Source: Megaustenia siamemsis
Lineage: Eukaryota; Mollusca; Gastropoda; Stylommatophora; Ariophantidae
DNA length: 64,000 bases
Direction: 5' to 3'
Assembly: GCA_032433765.1 (NCBI GenBank)
Contig: JAVIAB010000051.1
Span: forward strand, 148,412,275-148,476,274
Below the pieces are notes generated by a model. It did not search any database. It worked only from the letters and a program-made list of their open reading frames with translations, and was not told the DNA's origin. The translations under genes were made by a program, and so were the position numbers. Shown piece after piece: positions 1-11,154 of the stretch; positions within the stretch are counted from its first letter, which is position 1; the number at the start of each line of letters is the position of its first letter.

Positions 1-1440
1 ACAAATTCGGCAATAGAACACAGCCTTGTTTGCCTCCTTTCTTCATATATATTAATTGTCCTGTATGATTGCCATTTCTTATGGCTGACGTTTTTGTCAA
101 TACATTTTGTTTATGCATCTCAAATTCTGGCCATCGGTGTTTTGCTTCTCCAGCATATCGATTATTTCCACATGCTTTACTTTGTCAAATACTTTCATTT
201 AGTCTATGAATCACATTTACATGTATTTCTTTATCTTCATAGTTCTTTCTATATGGCTTCTCATGATGTATGTTGTATTATCACTGCATTTCCCTTCCAC
301 AAATCCACATTGTTCCTCGCTTATTTCTGGTTTTATTTTGCTCCTTACACTTCACATGGTGATTCCTAGTAATTTTTTGGTCTTATGGCTTCTGAGACTA
401 ATAGTGCGATGGTCTTCGCAGCCAGTGGCGCCTGACTTCTTTGAGCTAATATAGATTTTAGTAGATCTTCGGGTATGTGCTCACTGTTATACATATCATT
501 GAGTAATTATGCTGTTACTTGTACTTCCAGTTCTCTTAGTGCAATATCGTTTCGATTGTTATATTATCGGGACCTGGAGCCTTGTTTCTTTTCATGTGTT
601 GAACTTCCTCTTCCACTTCTCTCTATGTTATTGGTACTTGTGCCTTTAATTGAATTGTTTAGCTCTGGTCTTTCATAGCATTGACTAATGTACTCCGTCC
701 ATCTTTCCATTATCTCCCATTATTATATTTCCTTCTTTTGATTTAACACATCCTAAAATTGTGTCTTCTTTTCTTCCTGTTAATTCATTTAATAGAATGT
801 TCATGAATTCTGTCTATCTTTCTGTGTCCAATTCTTCACATTTCTGAATTAGCCATCTTCCTTTGCCTCTTCTTGTATTTGTTTTTGACTTCGTTGCGCA
901 ATCTTTTGTTTGACATTTCTTCTTATTATGTTGTCGTTATTTGTGCATTAGTTCCAGTATTTCCTCTATCATCTATTTCTTCTTCTCGGTTCTTCTAATC
1001 ATTGATATTACTTCTTTCGATGTTTATTAAATTGTTTGTTTGAGCACTCCCCACTGCTCCTCATTCTCTGAAATTATCTTTCCTTATTCATCCCCCTTGT
1101 GCTCTGTATTTTTTCAATAACATTATAACATTATATCTATTTTTTCACTTTTGTGATGTACTTATCACTCTTCTGTCTACCTACCTTATTCTTATCTAGT
1201 CCTAATGAACAATTTCTTGTTTCTATGTCTTCCTCATTTTTATTCTCATTTTTCCAACTTCTGGTAAATGGTCACTATTGCAATCTGCTCCTGACCTTTT
1301 TTTAAACAGATGTCATCCTGGCATACATAACCCGATAATTCCTCCGTTTGACTTGAGTCCAAACTGTCTTTAATATGGACTTTCTTGCCGCGGGTCAAAT
1401 CCTTCAATCTTTGTGAATTGCTTGTTTTATTGGTTGCATA
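1..1440 (-). mobile_element. Decayed LINE: end of endonuclease domain and N-terminal half of RT
   Basis: On the minus strand, broken frames read like an endonuclease/reverse-transcriptase LINE. Near 1240-1310 is an endonuclease-end motif resembling RSGADCNSDHLPEVGK. Near 680-720 is a stretch like ERWTEYI. At 30-210 the RT core can be read: FID-x-MKVFDKVKH followed by IIDMLEK, then a degenerate version of the GVRQGCVLSP block running off the left edge. Stops and frameshifts are frequent, so this is a dead copy. The family is an apurinic-endonuclease LINE, RTE-like by motif, but the clade is not certain. Confidence 0.7.
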
Positions 1441-2061
1441 TGTTGTGAATTTAAGCGAATTTATTTCAAGAAAAAAAATATTTACTCCCTTTTTATTCCG
1501 TGAATATTTCTGAAAGCAGGGATTTTTTTAAAGAAATAAAAAAAAATGAGATGGCAGAGGTAGTGTTTGTGCAGCAGACACTTTATATATTGCTAGCCGT
1601 GATAATAGAGCAAAGGAAAATATAGATCGTATTTATAGGAAAGACGGGACAAAAATTTGTTTACGACATAATAAGAGAAATATAGAGTCTGGCTACAATT
1701 TATTTTCATGTTTTTATTCTGTTACGAGCAGGCGTAATCAATTCTGATAGGGGTAGACATAAACATCGGCAGCTTTTCAAAGTCTTGTCTCATTGGCACC
1801 TTCAGGGGTGGATCTATTGCGGGGGGAGGGGGGAGTACCTCAAAATAAGCTGGTTATGTTCTTATAATTATCTATTCTTAGAAGAAGATTTTATACATGT
1901 TATCACCCCCATTTTTTGTAATGTAATAGTTCTATATTTAATGCTTTATTTGTTTTAGATAGCATAGTTTGAATGGTAAAGGGCTTCTCTCTTACTATTT
2001 AGAGCAGAGACACCAAGGATGCAGTGGGAAGTGCTAGATCGGCTTACTCTGACAGGCATGA
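1441..2061. other. Unassigned AT-rich stretch
   Basis: No ORF, RNA or repeat was recognised. It contains poly-A-rich patches near 1470-1550 and a short G-run near 1820. It may be the degraded 5' part of the neighbouring LINE, but nothing readable supports that. Confidence 0.4.
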
Positions 2062-2319
2062 ATGGAGGAGAATGATTATGTAGAAGAAGATGTTAGCACA
2101 ACTGCGTTGCGGCGTGAGGAAAGCAGTGCACTAAATGGCTCTGTGGACATTGACGAACTGTCTGATAAAGGTTTAGAGAGGCTGGCAAGAATCTACACCA
2201 GCAGTATCATCAGTACTGGCAATGACGTATGTCTGCTCCGCTATTTGATACCTTTACCGAAGCCGAGCAAAGAGCAAACGAAATTACAGGGTTGTTATGT
2301 GAACATGAAAACACGGTGA
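2062..2319 (+). CDS. Small ORF of unknown nature (85 aa)
   Basis: The ORF begins MEENDYVEEDV and is acidic at its N-terminus. No family was recognised. The downstream DNA stays partly readable in another frame (FDTFTEAEQRANEI) and an AATAAA lies near 2424, so this may be a frameshifted remnant of a longer repeat-encoded protein. No promoter or splice evidence was seen. Confidence 0.2.
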   Translation: MEENDYVEEDVSTTALRREESSALNGSVDIDELSDKGLERLARIYTSSIISTGNDVCLLRYLIPLPKPSKEQTKLQGCYVNMKTR

Positions 2320-2780
2320 CAAAGTTGTTGGAGAAGATAATTGACGGGAAATGAATCTACCAGTTCGAGAGACTACATCTTTCACCTACACTCAGAGAGT
2401 ACTGTCCAAGCAGAGAGACTTAAATAAATGTTGCGATCCTTGCCCGTGATGTGTATGATGGCCTCTATCAGGCAGGCAGTAAAATATTTACTGCTGTGAT
2501 GAAGCGATGAACTTGGAACATACAACATAGTATACATGGCATACAACAAAGTATCTCTTGATTTCCTGATGTTTCAGCTTCTTGGATAACACCTTCTTCC
2601 TTAATTAGATTTCTGCGGCCCTTTTCCAATGAAAGCTTTTTATTTAAATGTGGCATGTGGACCTCCGAACCAGCGACAATTCACCACCAGCCTTTCACAG
2701 GATTTATCATTCCTACCAATGTTGTTCATGCTTACACAGTAAGGGTAAAACGAAAGCAAATCTTTGGAGAGATCAGGGCA

Positions 2781-3060
2781 GTATCTTACGCTGCTGATGT
2801 TTTGGTGTATAGTCAGGGCATTATCTTACGCTGATGATGTTTTGGTGTATAGTCAGGGCATTATCTTACGCTGATGATGTTTTGGTGTATAGTCAGGGCA
2901 TTATCTTACGCTGATGATGTTTTGGTGTATAGTCAGGGCATTATCTTACGCTGCTGATGTTTTGGTGTATAGTCAGGGCATTATCTTACGCTGATGATGT
3001 TTTGGTGTATAGTCAGGGCATTATCTTACGCTGATGATGTTTTGGTGTATAGTCAGGGCA
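2781..3060. repeat. Minisatellite, 40-bp unit, about 7 copies
   Basis: Seven consecutive 40-bp units begin ttatcttacgctgatgatg and end with tatagtcagggca. They differ only by occasional substitutions (ctgctg/ctgatg). It ends abruptly where the next, unrelated array begins. Confidence 0.95.
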
Positions 3061-3102
3061 GAGAGAGGGAGATAGAGAGGGGTAGAGTGAGGGAGAACTT
3101 CA

Positions 3103-3790
3103 GACTGAGCTTGATTGTATAGGAGAGTGATATGGGAAGACAGGAGCACTTTTCAATGAATGTATAGGAGAGTGATATAGGAAGGCAGGCGTACTTGTCC
3201 GTGATTGTATAGGAGAGTGATATGGGAAGGCAGGAGCACATGTCCTTGATTGTATAGGTGAGTGATATGGGAAGGCAGGAGCACTTGTCCTTGATTGTAT
3301 AGGAGACTGAAATAGGGAAGGCAGGTGCACGTGTCAATGATTGTATAGGAGACTGATATGGAAAGGCAGGGGCACGTGTCCTTGATTGTATAGGAGAGTG
3401 ATATGGGAAGGCCGGAGCACTTGTCCGTCATTTTATAGGAGACTGATATGGGAAGGCAGGAGCACTTGTTCATGAGTGTATAGGAGAGTGATGTGGGAAG
3501 GCAGGAGCACTTGTCAATGATTGAATAGGGTAGTGATATGGGAAGGCAGGAGCACGTGCTTGATTGTATAGGAGACTGATATGGGAAAGCAGGAGCACTT
3601 TTCAATGATTGTATAGGAGAGTGATATGGGAAGGCAGGAGCATTTGTCAATTATTGTACAGGAGACGGATATGGGAAGGCAGGAGCACTTGTCAATGAAT
3701 GTATAGGAGAGTGATATAGGAAGGCAGGATCACGTGTCAATGATTGTATAAGCGACTGATATAGGAAGGCAGGAGCACTTGTCAACCCTA
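3103..3790. repeat. Degenerate minisatellite, 45-bp unit, about 15 copies
   Basis: Units carry ttgattgtataggagagtg then atgggaaggcaggagcac. Copies vary by several substitutions each and a few indels. Because 45 is divisible by three, the minus strand shows fortuitous ORFs with a 15-residue repeat like CLPISLSYTI; these are not treated as genes. Confidence 0.93.
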
Positions 3791-4370
3791 GGAAGGAAAC
3801 GGTGACGTGGTTTTCTCTGGTTAATGGTATTGGCAGTAAGTTCAAAGATGAGTCTGTGTTCAGAGGCTGTGGACAAAATCCATGCAATAAGGTAACCCTG
3901 GAGAGTTGTTTGATCAGACTCAGGCTAGTAGACCTGTTGGTGCTGAAAGCAGAACGGGTCTGTGCGATGAGGGTCATAGCTGCAGCACAATGTGGGCAAC
4001 GTCACACGTTCTCCTGTACCACTGACTGGTTCTCCGCAATATTCAAATGGAATCACTGGAAATGATACAGAAAGCAGCATTTCGCATCATCTTTGAGGGC
4101 ATAAAGGAAACTGAATGCAAAACGATGCGTTACCTTCTTGAATCTTCCACAGTTGAAGATAGAATAAGACTGTTGAACTCGCGCATAACTCCGAATCACT
4201 GCAGACTCACATCATCCGCTATAATGTGAAGTTATAAATACAAAAGGCAATAGGTTAAACAAAAAGAATAAAAATCATGGATGGTGAGGCAGTGGATATT
4301 GTTCAGCAGGTGTGTTTAATCGAGGACATATAACTCCGGGAAGAAAGAGTTCGAGTGCTATCAAAGTGCA
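3790..4370 (+). mobile_element. LINE reverse-transcriptase C-terminal fragment
   Basis: The frame from 4047 reads LEMIQKAAFRIIFEGIKETE then TMRYLLESSTVEDRIRLLN. This matches the connection after the RT palm in RNase H-bearing non-LTR retrotransposons, where such blocks read like VQNEAMRIILG. It is truncated at both ends. The RNase H tail of a related element appears at 13900-14370 on the same strand, so this LINE may have been split by the palindrome that begins at 4371 (inference). Confidence 0.6.
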
Positions 4371-4802
4371 ACACGTAAGTAGTAGGGGTGGCTGTTTCCC
4401 CATTCTAAAAGTGCACGCACATGTACCGATATTGCACCAAAGACAATGAACTTTGCACCGTGCAATGGTGCCAAAAAATTTTTTTTTTTAATTCGCTATT
4501 TTTTCTAAATTGACTATTTTTTTGGGGGTAATATTTTTTGGTTCGCCAGTTTGTCGAAACGGTCCACTGCGTCTGAGAGATTAACTCAGATAAATTGTAA
4601 AGATCGTGTATCGGTGATAATCGGCTTATCGTGTGGTGCCGTGCGGGTCGTGATCGGCTCTCGCGGTGTGTTAGATGAAAATATTTATGAAAGAGTTTTT
4701 TAAAGTATTTTAAAAGAGCATATTTGTGAAAGTAAAAATTCAGAATTATTAAAAAAAAAAATATGTATTTGTGAAAGTAAAAAAACTCAGAATTATTAAA
4801 AA

Positions 4803-4875
4803 TAAAAAAATAGTCTCCCACCAGGATTCGAACACGGGGTCTACTGCGTGACAGGCCAGGCACTTAGCACACGGT
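4803..4875 (-). repeat. tRNA-Asp-like pseudo-tRNA (SINE head), left arm
   Basis: On the minus strand the sequence ggcctgtcacgcagtagacc followed by cgtgttcgaatcctgg mirrors the anticodon loop (GTC) and T-arm of eukaryotic tRNA-Asp. The T-stem contains mismatches and the acceptor stem does not close. It is a tRNA-derived repeat rather than a working tRNA. The mirror copy is at 12848-12925. Confidence 0.55.
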
Positions 4876-5149
4876 CCACTTCGTCACTTTGTCGAACGGT
4901 CCACTGCGTCTGACAGGTAAATTGAAAAGATCGTCCGTCAAACAGTCGGTTGCGTCTCAGGATATTTCAGTTAACCAACCAGCCCTCAGGTAAAACCCCG
5001 ATTGAAAAGAAAATGGACTTATTTTAAAAATAATAAAATATAATGATAAAAAAATCAATATTTTAAAAAACTTAAAATGAAGGGAAATTTAAAATATAGG
5101 CGATCTCGTAACTGATTGGGTCGCGGATCTCGCACTACATTTTTTAGTG

Positions 5150-5265
5150 ATCATGTGCCACCCTCAACAACATCATCAACCCTTCATGTCCTATCATCAT
5201 CATGTGCCACCCTCAACACCATCATCAACCCTTCATGTCCTATCATCATCATCATACCACACAAA
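5150..5265. repeat. CAT-rich 50-bp minisatellite block, left arm outer
   Basis: Two to three units contain catgtgccaccctcaacacc, then atcatcaacccttcatgtcc and (atc)n. The mirror is near 12480-12600. Confidence 0.85.
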
Positions 5266-5634
5266 GTATCAAACCGATTATTATTCGGCGGCGGTCGGCA
5301 TGTGAGGTGGGGGGGGGGGGTATTAGGCGACAGGAGGCGACATGTAAAAAAATGCTGACAAGCAATGACGTTGAAGGGGTATTGTTAGGAAAAGGATTAG
5401 GTAAATACGACTATCTCGCGGGCGGGAACGGGTTGGTCGGCACAGGGTGTGTTATTGTAGTATCGCTAACATCATGTGCCAGGATAGCGGTTCTTGGGGA
5501 AAGATTATTGGTCGTGTGTGTTATCGCTACCAACATCATCATGTGTCGTGTAGTAAGGTGTGCTAATATTAAATAGTGACGCTCGCTCTTTCTCATTCAA
5601 TGTAAAGCAAAACAAAAATTCTATATTGCACAAC

Positions 5635-5640
5635 TTTATT
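5635..5640 (-). promoter_or_regulatory. Poly(A) signal AATAAA downstream of left PC4-like ORF
   Basis: The plus strand reads tttatt, giving AATAAA on the coding strand about 60 bp past the stop codon of the ORF at 5698-6114. A short TA repeat lies between. The identical arrangement is in the right arm. Confidence 0.55.
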
Positions 5641-5697
5641 AATACAACAAATATGCAACATATATATATATATATTACTGTCCGGTTGCTGATAATT

Positions 5698-6114
5698 TTA
5701 AGCATCTGGGTTTCCTACACAACTGCCCTCCATTTTGACAAAACCTTGACCAAAGCTGGAATAGGTAATCGGTGACTCTGCTGAAACATCCGGGGCATCC
5801 ATATTGGCTGCCGGATCTGTCGTCTGATTAACAAGAGTGAGGTTCCCTTGGTTAACAAAAGGGGGCGTGTAGTTGATCTGGTTAACAACAGGTGGCGTGT
5901 AGTTGAGGTTAGCATAAGCGGTTAAAATTTCCTCTCGCATCTCGACTAACGTGATAAATTCCTCTCTCGATATTGTTATCCCAGTTCTGGTAGGAAACTT
6001 CAAAAAACTATCACCGCTATATGTCCTTATATTTATCAATGGTCTGTTACGAAAAAGACAAACCGAGACTGCCTTAAGGCCATCTTTACACAATGGAACT
6101 ACCCCCCCCCCCAC
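5698..6114 (-). CDS. PC4-like (transcriptional coactivator p15) domain ORF, left-arm copy
   Basis: This 138-aa ORF starts in a C-rich run, so its true start or an upstream exon is uncertain. Residues about 15-65 look like the single-stranded-DNA-binding PC4/p15 fold: VSVCLFRNRPLINIRTYS forms the beta strands, followed by the typical PTRTGITIS turn and a helix EEFITLVEMREEI. The tail carries two near repeats of NYTPPxVNQ and is Asn/Thr-rich. It differs from the right-arm copy at only about three aligned residues, which suggests constraint or recent duplication. Known PC4 proteins bind ssDNA in transcription or repair; activity here is inferred. Alternative: a transposon-encoded DNA-binding accessory protein. 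Confidence 0.55.
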   Translation of the reverse strand: MGGGVVPLCKDGLKAVSVCLFRNRPLINIRTYSGDSFLKFPTRTGITISREEFITLVEMREEILTAYANLNYTPPVVNQINYTPPFVNQGNLTLVNQTTDPAANMDAPDVSAESPITYSSFGQGFVKMEGSCVGNPDA

Positions 6115-6116
6115 CC

Positions 6117-6560
6117 TCTGCCTTCATGTCCTATCATCATCATGTGCCACCCTCAACAACATCATCAACCCTTCATGGCCTATCATCATCGTCATGTGCC
6201 ACCCTCAACACCATCATCATCCCATCATGTCCTATCATCATCATTATGTGCCACCCTCAACACCATCAGCATCCCTTCATGTCCTATCATCATCATCATC
6301 ATCATCAAGCCACACAAAGTGTCAAACCGATTATTAATGACACATAATCATCATGTGCCACCCTCAACACAATCATCAACCCTTCATGTCCTATCATCAT
6401 CATCATGTGCCACCCTCAACAACATCATCAACCCTTCATGTCCTATCATCATCATACCACACACAGTATCAAACCGATTATTAGTGACACATCATCCTCA
6501 TGTGCCACCCTCAACACCATCATCATTCCTTCATGTCCTATCATCAAGCCACACAAAGTA
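6117..6560. repeat. CAT-rich 50-bp minisatellite block, left arm inner
   Basis: About eight degenerate units carry catgtgccaccctcaacacc and cttcatgtcctatcatc. They give fortuitous His/Ser-rich ORFs (SYHHHHVPPS) in several frames that are not annotated as genes. Confidence 0.9.
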
Positions 6561-6569
6561 TCAACCAGC

Positions 6570-6571
6570 GA

Positions 6572-6611
<40 letters not shown>

Positions 6612-7485
6612 CTCTCTCACATTCATGGTAAAGCAAAAGAAAATAGGCTCATACTCAAAAAGTCAACCTCAAAACCATACAAATCTACTCACATTGTCAT
6701 ACTAGTTAGACACAACGAGCAGGAAGTTATATTCAAGGTCCAAAATGTTAGACCAAATCACTAAGATTTTACCACCAGAATACACAAATTTAGGCTCATA
6801 TTCAAAAAGTCGACCATAAAACTTTACAAATCTACTCCCATACTCATACAAGTTAGACTCTCTCTCGCTCCCTCTTCATCTCTGTCTCTTTCCCTCTCGC
6901 TATCTCTCTCCATCGCTGTCTCTATCTCTCGCTATATCTCTCCCTCTCCATCGCTCTCTCTCGCGCTCCTCTCCAGCTCTGTCTTTTTCGTTCTCTCTCT
7001 CTCTCTCTCCCTTTCCATCTCTGTCTCTTTCGCTCTCGCTATCTCGCTTGCTATCTCTCACTCGCTATCGCTGTCTCTTTCGCGCTCGCTCGTTCTCTCT
7101 CTCTCCCTCGCTATCCCTCTCTCTCGCTCTCTGTCTCTCTCACCCTTTCCATCTCTGTCTCTTTCGCTCTCGCTATCTCTCGCCATCGCTGTCTCTAGCT
7201 CTCGCTAATATCTCTCCCTCTCCATCGCTCTCTCTCTCTCGCTCCCTCTCCAGCTCTGTCTTTTTTCGTTCTCGTTCTCTCTCCCTTTCCATCTCTGTCT
7301 TTCGCTCTCACTATCTCTCTCGCTATCTCTCACTCTCCATCACTGTCTCTTTCGCGCTCGCTCGTTCTCTCCATCGCTCTCTCTCGCCAGCTCTGTCTTT
7401 TTCATTTTCTCTCTCTCTCTCTCTCTCTCCCTTTCCATCTCTGTCTCTTTCGCTCTCGCTATCTCGCTTGCTATCTCTCACTCTC
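6570..7485. repeat. CT-rich (polypyrimidine) tract, left arm, part 1
   Basis: A tctc run (6575-6610) and then, after about 240 bp of normal sequence, a long imperfect tract of ctctct with cgctctcgctatct and ccatctctgtctctttcg sub-motifs. It mirrors the GA-rich tract of the right arm. Ser/Leu-rich ORFs across it are artefacts of composition. Confidence 0.9.
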
Positions 7486-7818
7486 GGGGGCCTCGGTAGC
7501 CTAGTTGGGAAAACCACCCTACTGGACTACCGACGTTAGGACAACCCGTGTTCAATTCCCGCTGGGAGCAGTGTGAATCGTACTCGTGGTTGGAAAAAAA
7601 AAATACCCCCACGGTCGACCCAGCCGTTGGCAGAAATGGGTACCAGGGTATTACCTTGGGAAGGTGAGGAATGTTGCCTCGCATCTGAGTTTAGATGCTT
7701 GAGGCGACACTATACAGAAATCTCCGAACATTTCTGTATAGGCGGCCGAGCACATATGGGTGTAAACTCGCGTGCTAAGACGCCGGTTCAAGTCTCGTAC
7801 TTTACCTTTACCTTTACA
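7486..7818 (+). mobile_element. tRNA-derived SINE, possibly dimeric
   Basis: It begins gggggcctcggtagcctagt (A-box-like) with a B-box gtgttcaattccc at about 7548. A second tRNA-like unit lies at 7743-7800 with ggccgagcac and ggttcaagtctc. It sits inside the CT tract and is absent from the right arm, so it inserted after the palindrome formed. The flanks share tctcactctc (7476-7485 and 7819-7828), a plausible but low-complexity TSD. Confidence 0.75.
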
Positions 7819-8365
7819 TCTCACTCTCCATCGCTGTCTCTTTCGCGCTCGCTCGTTCTCTCTCTCGCCCTCGCCATCTCTCTCTCGCTATCCCTCTCTC
7901 TCTCCCTCTACATCGCTGTCTCTTTCGCGCTCGCTCGTTCTCTCCATCTCTCTCTCTCTCTCTCGCCCTCGCCATCTCTCTCTCTCGCTAACCCATTTCT
8001 CTCTCCCTCTCCATCGCTGTCTCTTTCGCGCTCGCTCGTTCTCTCTCTCGCCCTCGCCATCTCTCTCTCCCGCTATCCCTCTCCAGCTCTGTCTTTTTTC
8101 GCTCTCTCCCTTTCCATCTCTGTCTCTTTCGCTCTCGCTATCTCGCTCCCTCTCCAGCTCTGTCTCTTTCGTTCTCTCTCTCTCTCTCTCTCTCCCTCCT
8201 TTCCATCTCTGTCTCTTTCGCTCTCGCTATCGCTTTCGCCATCTTTCTCTCTCTCTCCCTTTCCATCTCTGTCTCTTTCGCTCTCGCTATCGCTTTCGCT
8301 ATCTTTCTCTCTCCCTCTCCATCGCTGTCTCTTTCGCTCTCGCTATCTCTCTCTCTCTCTCTCTC

Positions 8366-8406
<41 letters not shown>
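7819..8406. repeat. CT-rich tract, left arm, part 2
   Basis: This continues the polypyrimidine tract after the SINE, with the same sub-motifs and a final pure (ct)n run. No coding signal. Confidence 0.9.
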
Positions 8407-8407
<1 letters not shown>

Positions 8408-8885
8408 ACAAGGTAGTCGTGTTATTGTATGACGGTCCTGAAAACAATGTAACTAAAGAGGGCTTCAGTGTAACACCTTTGCTAAAGCACAACATGTCCT
8501 TTATCAAATTTTGAGTATGTATCTAAGATTTAGTTTTACTTTGCGTCTAACAATTTTTGACTATGGAACTTAAAAATCAATTTCTTTGTCTATCAAGATT
8601 CGAAACTTCATATGTTAGATTTTTATTTGTCGTTCTTAGATAAATTTGTAGCCATGTTCGACTTTCAGTTATGTGAAACAGATACCGATAGGGTGACATC
8701 TCCATACAGCTTGTCCTGGTATGGTACCTGTGATGGCCACAAGAGCCTTCTCTGGTCATCATACGTTGGGGACATGTTTGTAGCAGATGTCCCACAGACA
8801 CACCATCAGAGGTTCCTTTCCTTAATTTTGCGTCAAAATCAATATACCAGAGCATTCGAGATATTAGTCCACTCCTTTGCGGTGC
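8407..8885. other. Left-arm-specific segment of unknown origin
   Basis: About 480 bp with no counterpart in the right arm. The plus frame from 8612 is open (LDFYLSFLDKFVAMF, later WYGTCDGHKSLLW) and runs into the adjacent LINE fragment. No family was recognised. It may be an inserted fragment or sequence lost from the other arm. Confidence 0.4.
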
Positions 8886-8889
8886 CTCC

Positions 8890-9290
8890 CCCCACCCCCC
8901 CCCTCCCAAAAAAAAAACAGGCTAACCACCTTTTCTTCTTTTTCTTTCCTCATCTGTCTTTCAGCGTCGAGGAGAGATGTAATTTGCGGTCTCATGCTCT
9001 TCTGTTCGCCTCTGCTGCTGGTATGTTTCCTAGCGCTTCTAATGGTACATCGACCCATCCTTTTCGTGGTCGACAGTTGGGTCTGGTGTTCTCACAACAT
9101 TTGCTGAAGGCTCGTTGTGTTTTGATCTGTCTGCCCTGTCACCTAGCCAAACTATTTTATCTGTTGTTTCCTTTTATATTCTATGGTGGGGGCTATTCCT
9201 AGCTTTCTTCTCAGTTCTTCATTTCTGAGCTTATCTCTCAGACTGTTTCCTGTCATTCGTCTAACACATTTCATCTCTGAGATCACAAAA
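8890..9290 (-). mobile_element. LINE RT C-terminal/3' fragment, left-arm copy
   Basis: The minus strand encodes, with stops, MKCVRRMTGNSLRDK then RNEELRRKLGIAPTIEYIRK. This is the same protein tail as the better-preserved copy at 56222-56806. It is 5'-truncated, decayed and mirrored at 9735-10110. Confidence 0.75.
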
Positions 9291-9438
9291 ATTTAGGCAC
9301 ATAGTCAAAAAGGCGACCTCAAAAACCCTAAAAATCTACTCCCACGCTCATCTAAAAGTTACACCAAAACCGCACGAGATTTACACCGTGCAAAAACATG
9401 CACAAGTTTGACACGCGCACCAGTTTGACACAATGCAT

Positions 9439-9585
9439 CTTCGTAAGGGTGCGTAACAATCAGCCTTCGTAAGGGGGCGTATCAATCAGCCTTCGTAAGG
9501 GGCGTAACAATCAGCCTTCGTAAGGGGCGTAACAATCATAAAAGTGATTTTTAAGTAAATTTTTGGTATGGGGATGTCTATTGGT
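9439..9585. repeat. Palindrome spacer with four short tandem repeats
   Basis: The non-palindromic centre holds about four copies of a 25-27 bp unit, cagccttcgtaaggggcgta followed by acaat, up to about 9537. Then come about 48 bp of AT-rich DNA. It separates the two arms. Confidence 0.85.
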
Positions 9586-9734
9586 GCATTGTGCCAAACT
9601 GGTGCGCGTGTCAAACTTGTGCATGTTTTTGCACGGTGTAAATCTCGTGCGGTTTTTGATGTAACTTTTAGATGAATGTGGGAGTAGATTTTTAGGGTTT
9701 TTTGAGGTCGCCTTTTTGACTATGTGCCTAAATT

Positions 9735-10110
9735 TTTGTGATCTCAGAGATGAAATGTGTTAGACGAATGACAGGAAACAGTCTGAGAGATAAGCTCAGA
9801 AATGAAGAACTGAGAAGAAAGCTAGGAATAGCCCCCACCATAGAATATATAAGGAAACAACAGATAAAATAGTTTGGCTAGGTGACAGGGCAGACAGATC
9901 AAAACACAACGAGCCTTCAGCAAATGTTGTGAGAACACCAGACCCAACTGTCGACCACGAAAAGGATGGGTCGATGTACAATTAGAAGCGCTAGGAAACA
10001 TACCAGCAGCAGAGGCGAACAGAAGAGCAAGAGACCGCAAATTACATCTCTCCTCGACGCTGAAAGACAGATGAAGAAAGAAAAAGAAGAAAAGGTGGTT
10101 AGCCTGTATT
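9735..10110 (+). mobile_element. LINE RT C-terminal/3' fragment, right-arm copy
   Basis: This is the mirror of 8890-9290. It reads CVRRMTGNSLRDKLRNEELR then LGIAPTIEYIRKQQIK before a stop codon where the 56-kb copy has W in KWFGH. Both arms carry the same decayed tail, so it was defective before duplication. Confidence 0.75.
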
Positions 10111-10134
10111 TTTTTTTTTGGGGGGGGGAGGCAC

Positions 10135-10878
10135 CGCATAGCGAGAGAGAGCGAGATGGCGAGGGCGAGAGAGAGAGAGAGATGGAGAGAACGAGCGAGC
10201 GCGAAAGAGACAGCGATGGAGAGGGAGAGAGAGAGAGAGGAATTGCGAGAGAGAGAGATGGCGAGGGCGAGAGAGAGAACGAGCGAGCGCGAATGAGACA
10301 GCGATGGAGAGTGAGAGATAGCAAGCGAGATAGCGAGAGCGAAAGAGACAGAGATGGAAAGAGAGAGAGAGAGTGAAAATGAAAAAGACAGAGCTGGAGA
10401 GGGAGCGCGAGAGAGAGAGCGATGGAGAGAACGAGCGAGCGCGAAAGAGACAGTGATGGAGATATTGAGAGATAGCGAGAGAGATAGTGAGAGCGAAAGA
10501 GACAGAGATGGAAATGGAGAGAGAGCGAGAACGAAAAAAGACAGAGCTGGAGAGGGAGCGAGAGAGAGAGAGAGCGCGCGATGGAGACGGAGAGATATTA
10601 GCGAGAGCTAGAGACAGCGATGGCGAGAGATAGCGAGAGCGAAAGAGACAGAGATGGAAAGGGAGAGAGAGAGAGAGAGCGAGAGAGAGAGCGAGAGAGA
10701 GGGATAGCGAGGGAGAGAGATGGCGAGGGCGAGAGAGAGAACGAGCGAGCGCGAAAGAGACAGCGATAGCGAGTGAGAGATAGCAAGCGAGATAGCGAGA
10801 GCGAAAGAGACAGAGATGGAAAGGGAGAGAGAGAGAACGAAAAAGACAGAGATGGAGACGGAGCGAGAGAGAGAGTCT
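10135..10878. repeat. GA-rich (polypurine) tract, right arm
   Basis: Imperfect gagaga with gcgaaagagacag and gatggagag sub-motifs, the complement of the left-arm CT tract but much shorter. A further GA run lies at 11113-11145. Confidence 0.9.
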
Positions 10879-11154
10879 AATTTGTATGAGTATGGGAGTA
10901 GATTTGTAGAGTTTTAAGGTCGACTTTTTGAATATGAGCCTAAATTTGTGTGTTCTGGTGGTAAAATCTTAGTGATTTGGTCTAACATTTTGGACCTTAA
11001 ATATAACTTCCTGCTCGTTGTGTCTAACTAGTATGACTATGTGAGTAGATTTTTATGGTTTTGAGGTCGACTTTTTGAGTATGAGCCTATTTTGTTTTGC
11101 TTTACCATGAATGTGAGAGAGACAGAGAGAGAGAGAGAGAGAGAATTTCGCTGG

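Larger units (their letters stand above)
4371..9438 (+). repeat. Left arm of large inverted repeat (palindrome)
   Basis: Reading outward from the spacer, this arm is the reverse complement of 9586-13366 over long, nearly identical stretches. Examples are 5101-5165 against 12586-12650, the ORF at 5698-6114 against 11581-12000, and the LINE fragment at 8890-9290 against 9735-10110. It is longer than its partner because of a SINE (7486-7818), an expanded CT tract and about 480 bp at 8405-8885 with no counterpart. The outer end is near cacgtaagtagta; homology stops there. Confidence 0.9.

Noticed and set aside
5116..6705. His/Ser/Pro-rich ORFs (SYHHHHVPPS) and mirror ORFs at 11053-11747
   Set aside because: Products of the CAT-rich 50-bp minisatellite; readable in several frames and both arms without conserved ends.
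7048..8514. Long Ser/Leu/Arg-rich ORFs in the CT tract and Glu/Arg-rich ORFs at 9966-10611
   Set aside because: Compositional artefacts of polypyrimidine/polypurine DNA.
8577..9202. 110-aa minus and 196-aa plus ORFs across the left-arm-specific segment and LINE fragment
   Set aside because: They run through a C-rich run and into decayed LINE sequence read in the wrong sense; no family recognised.
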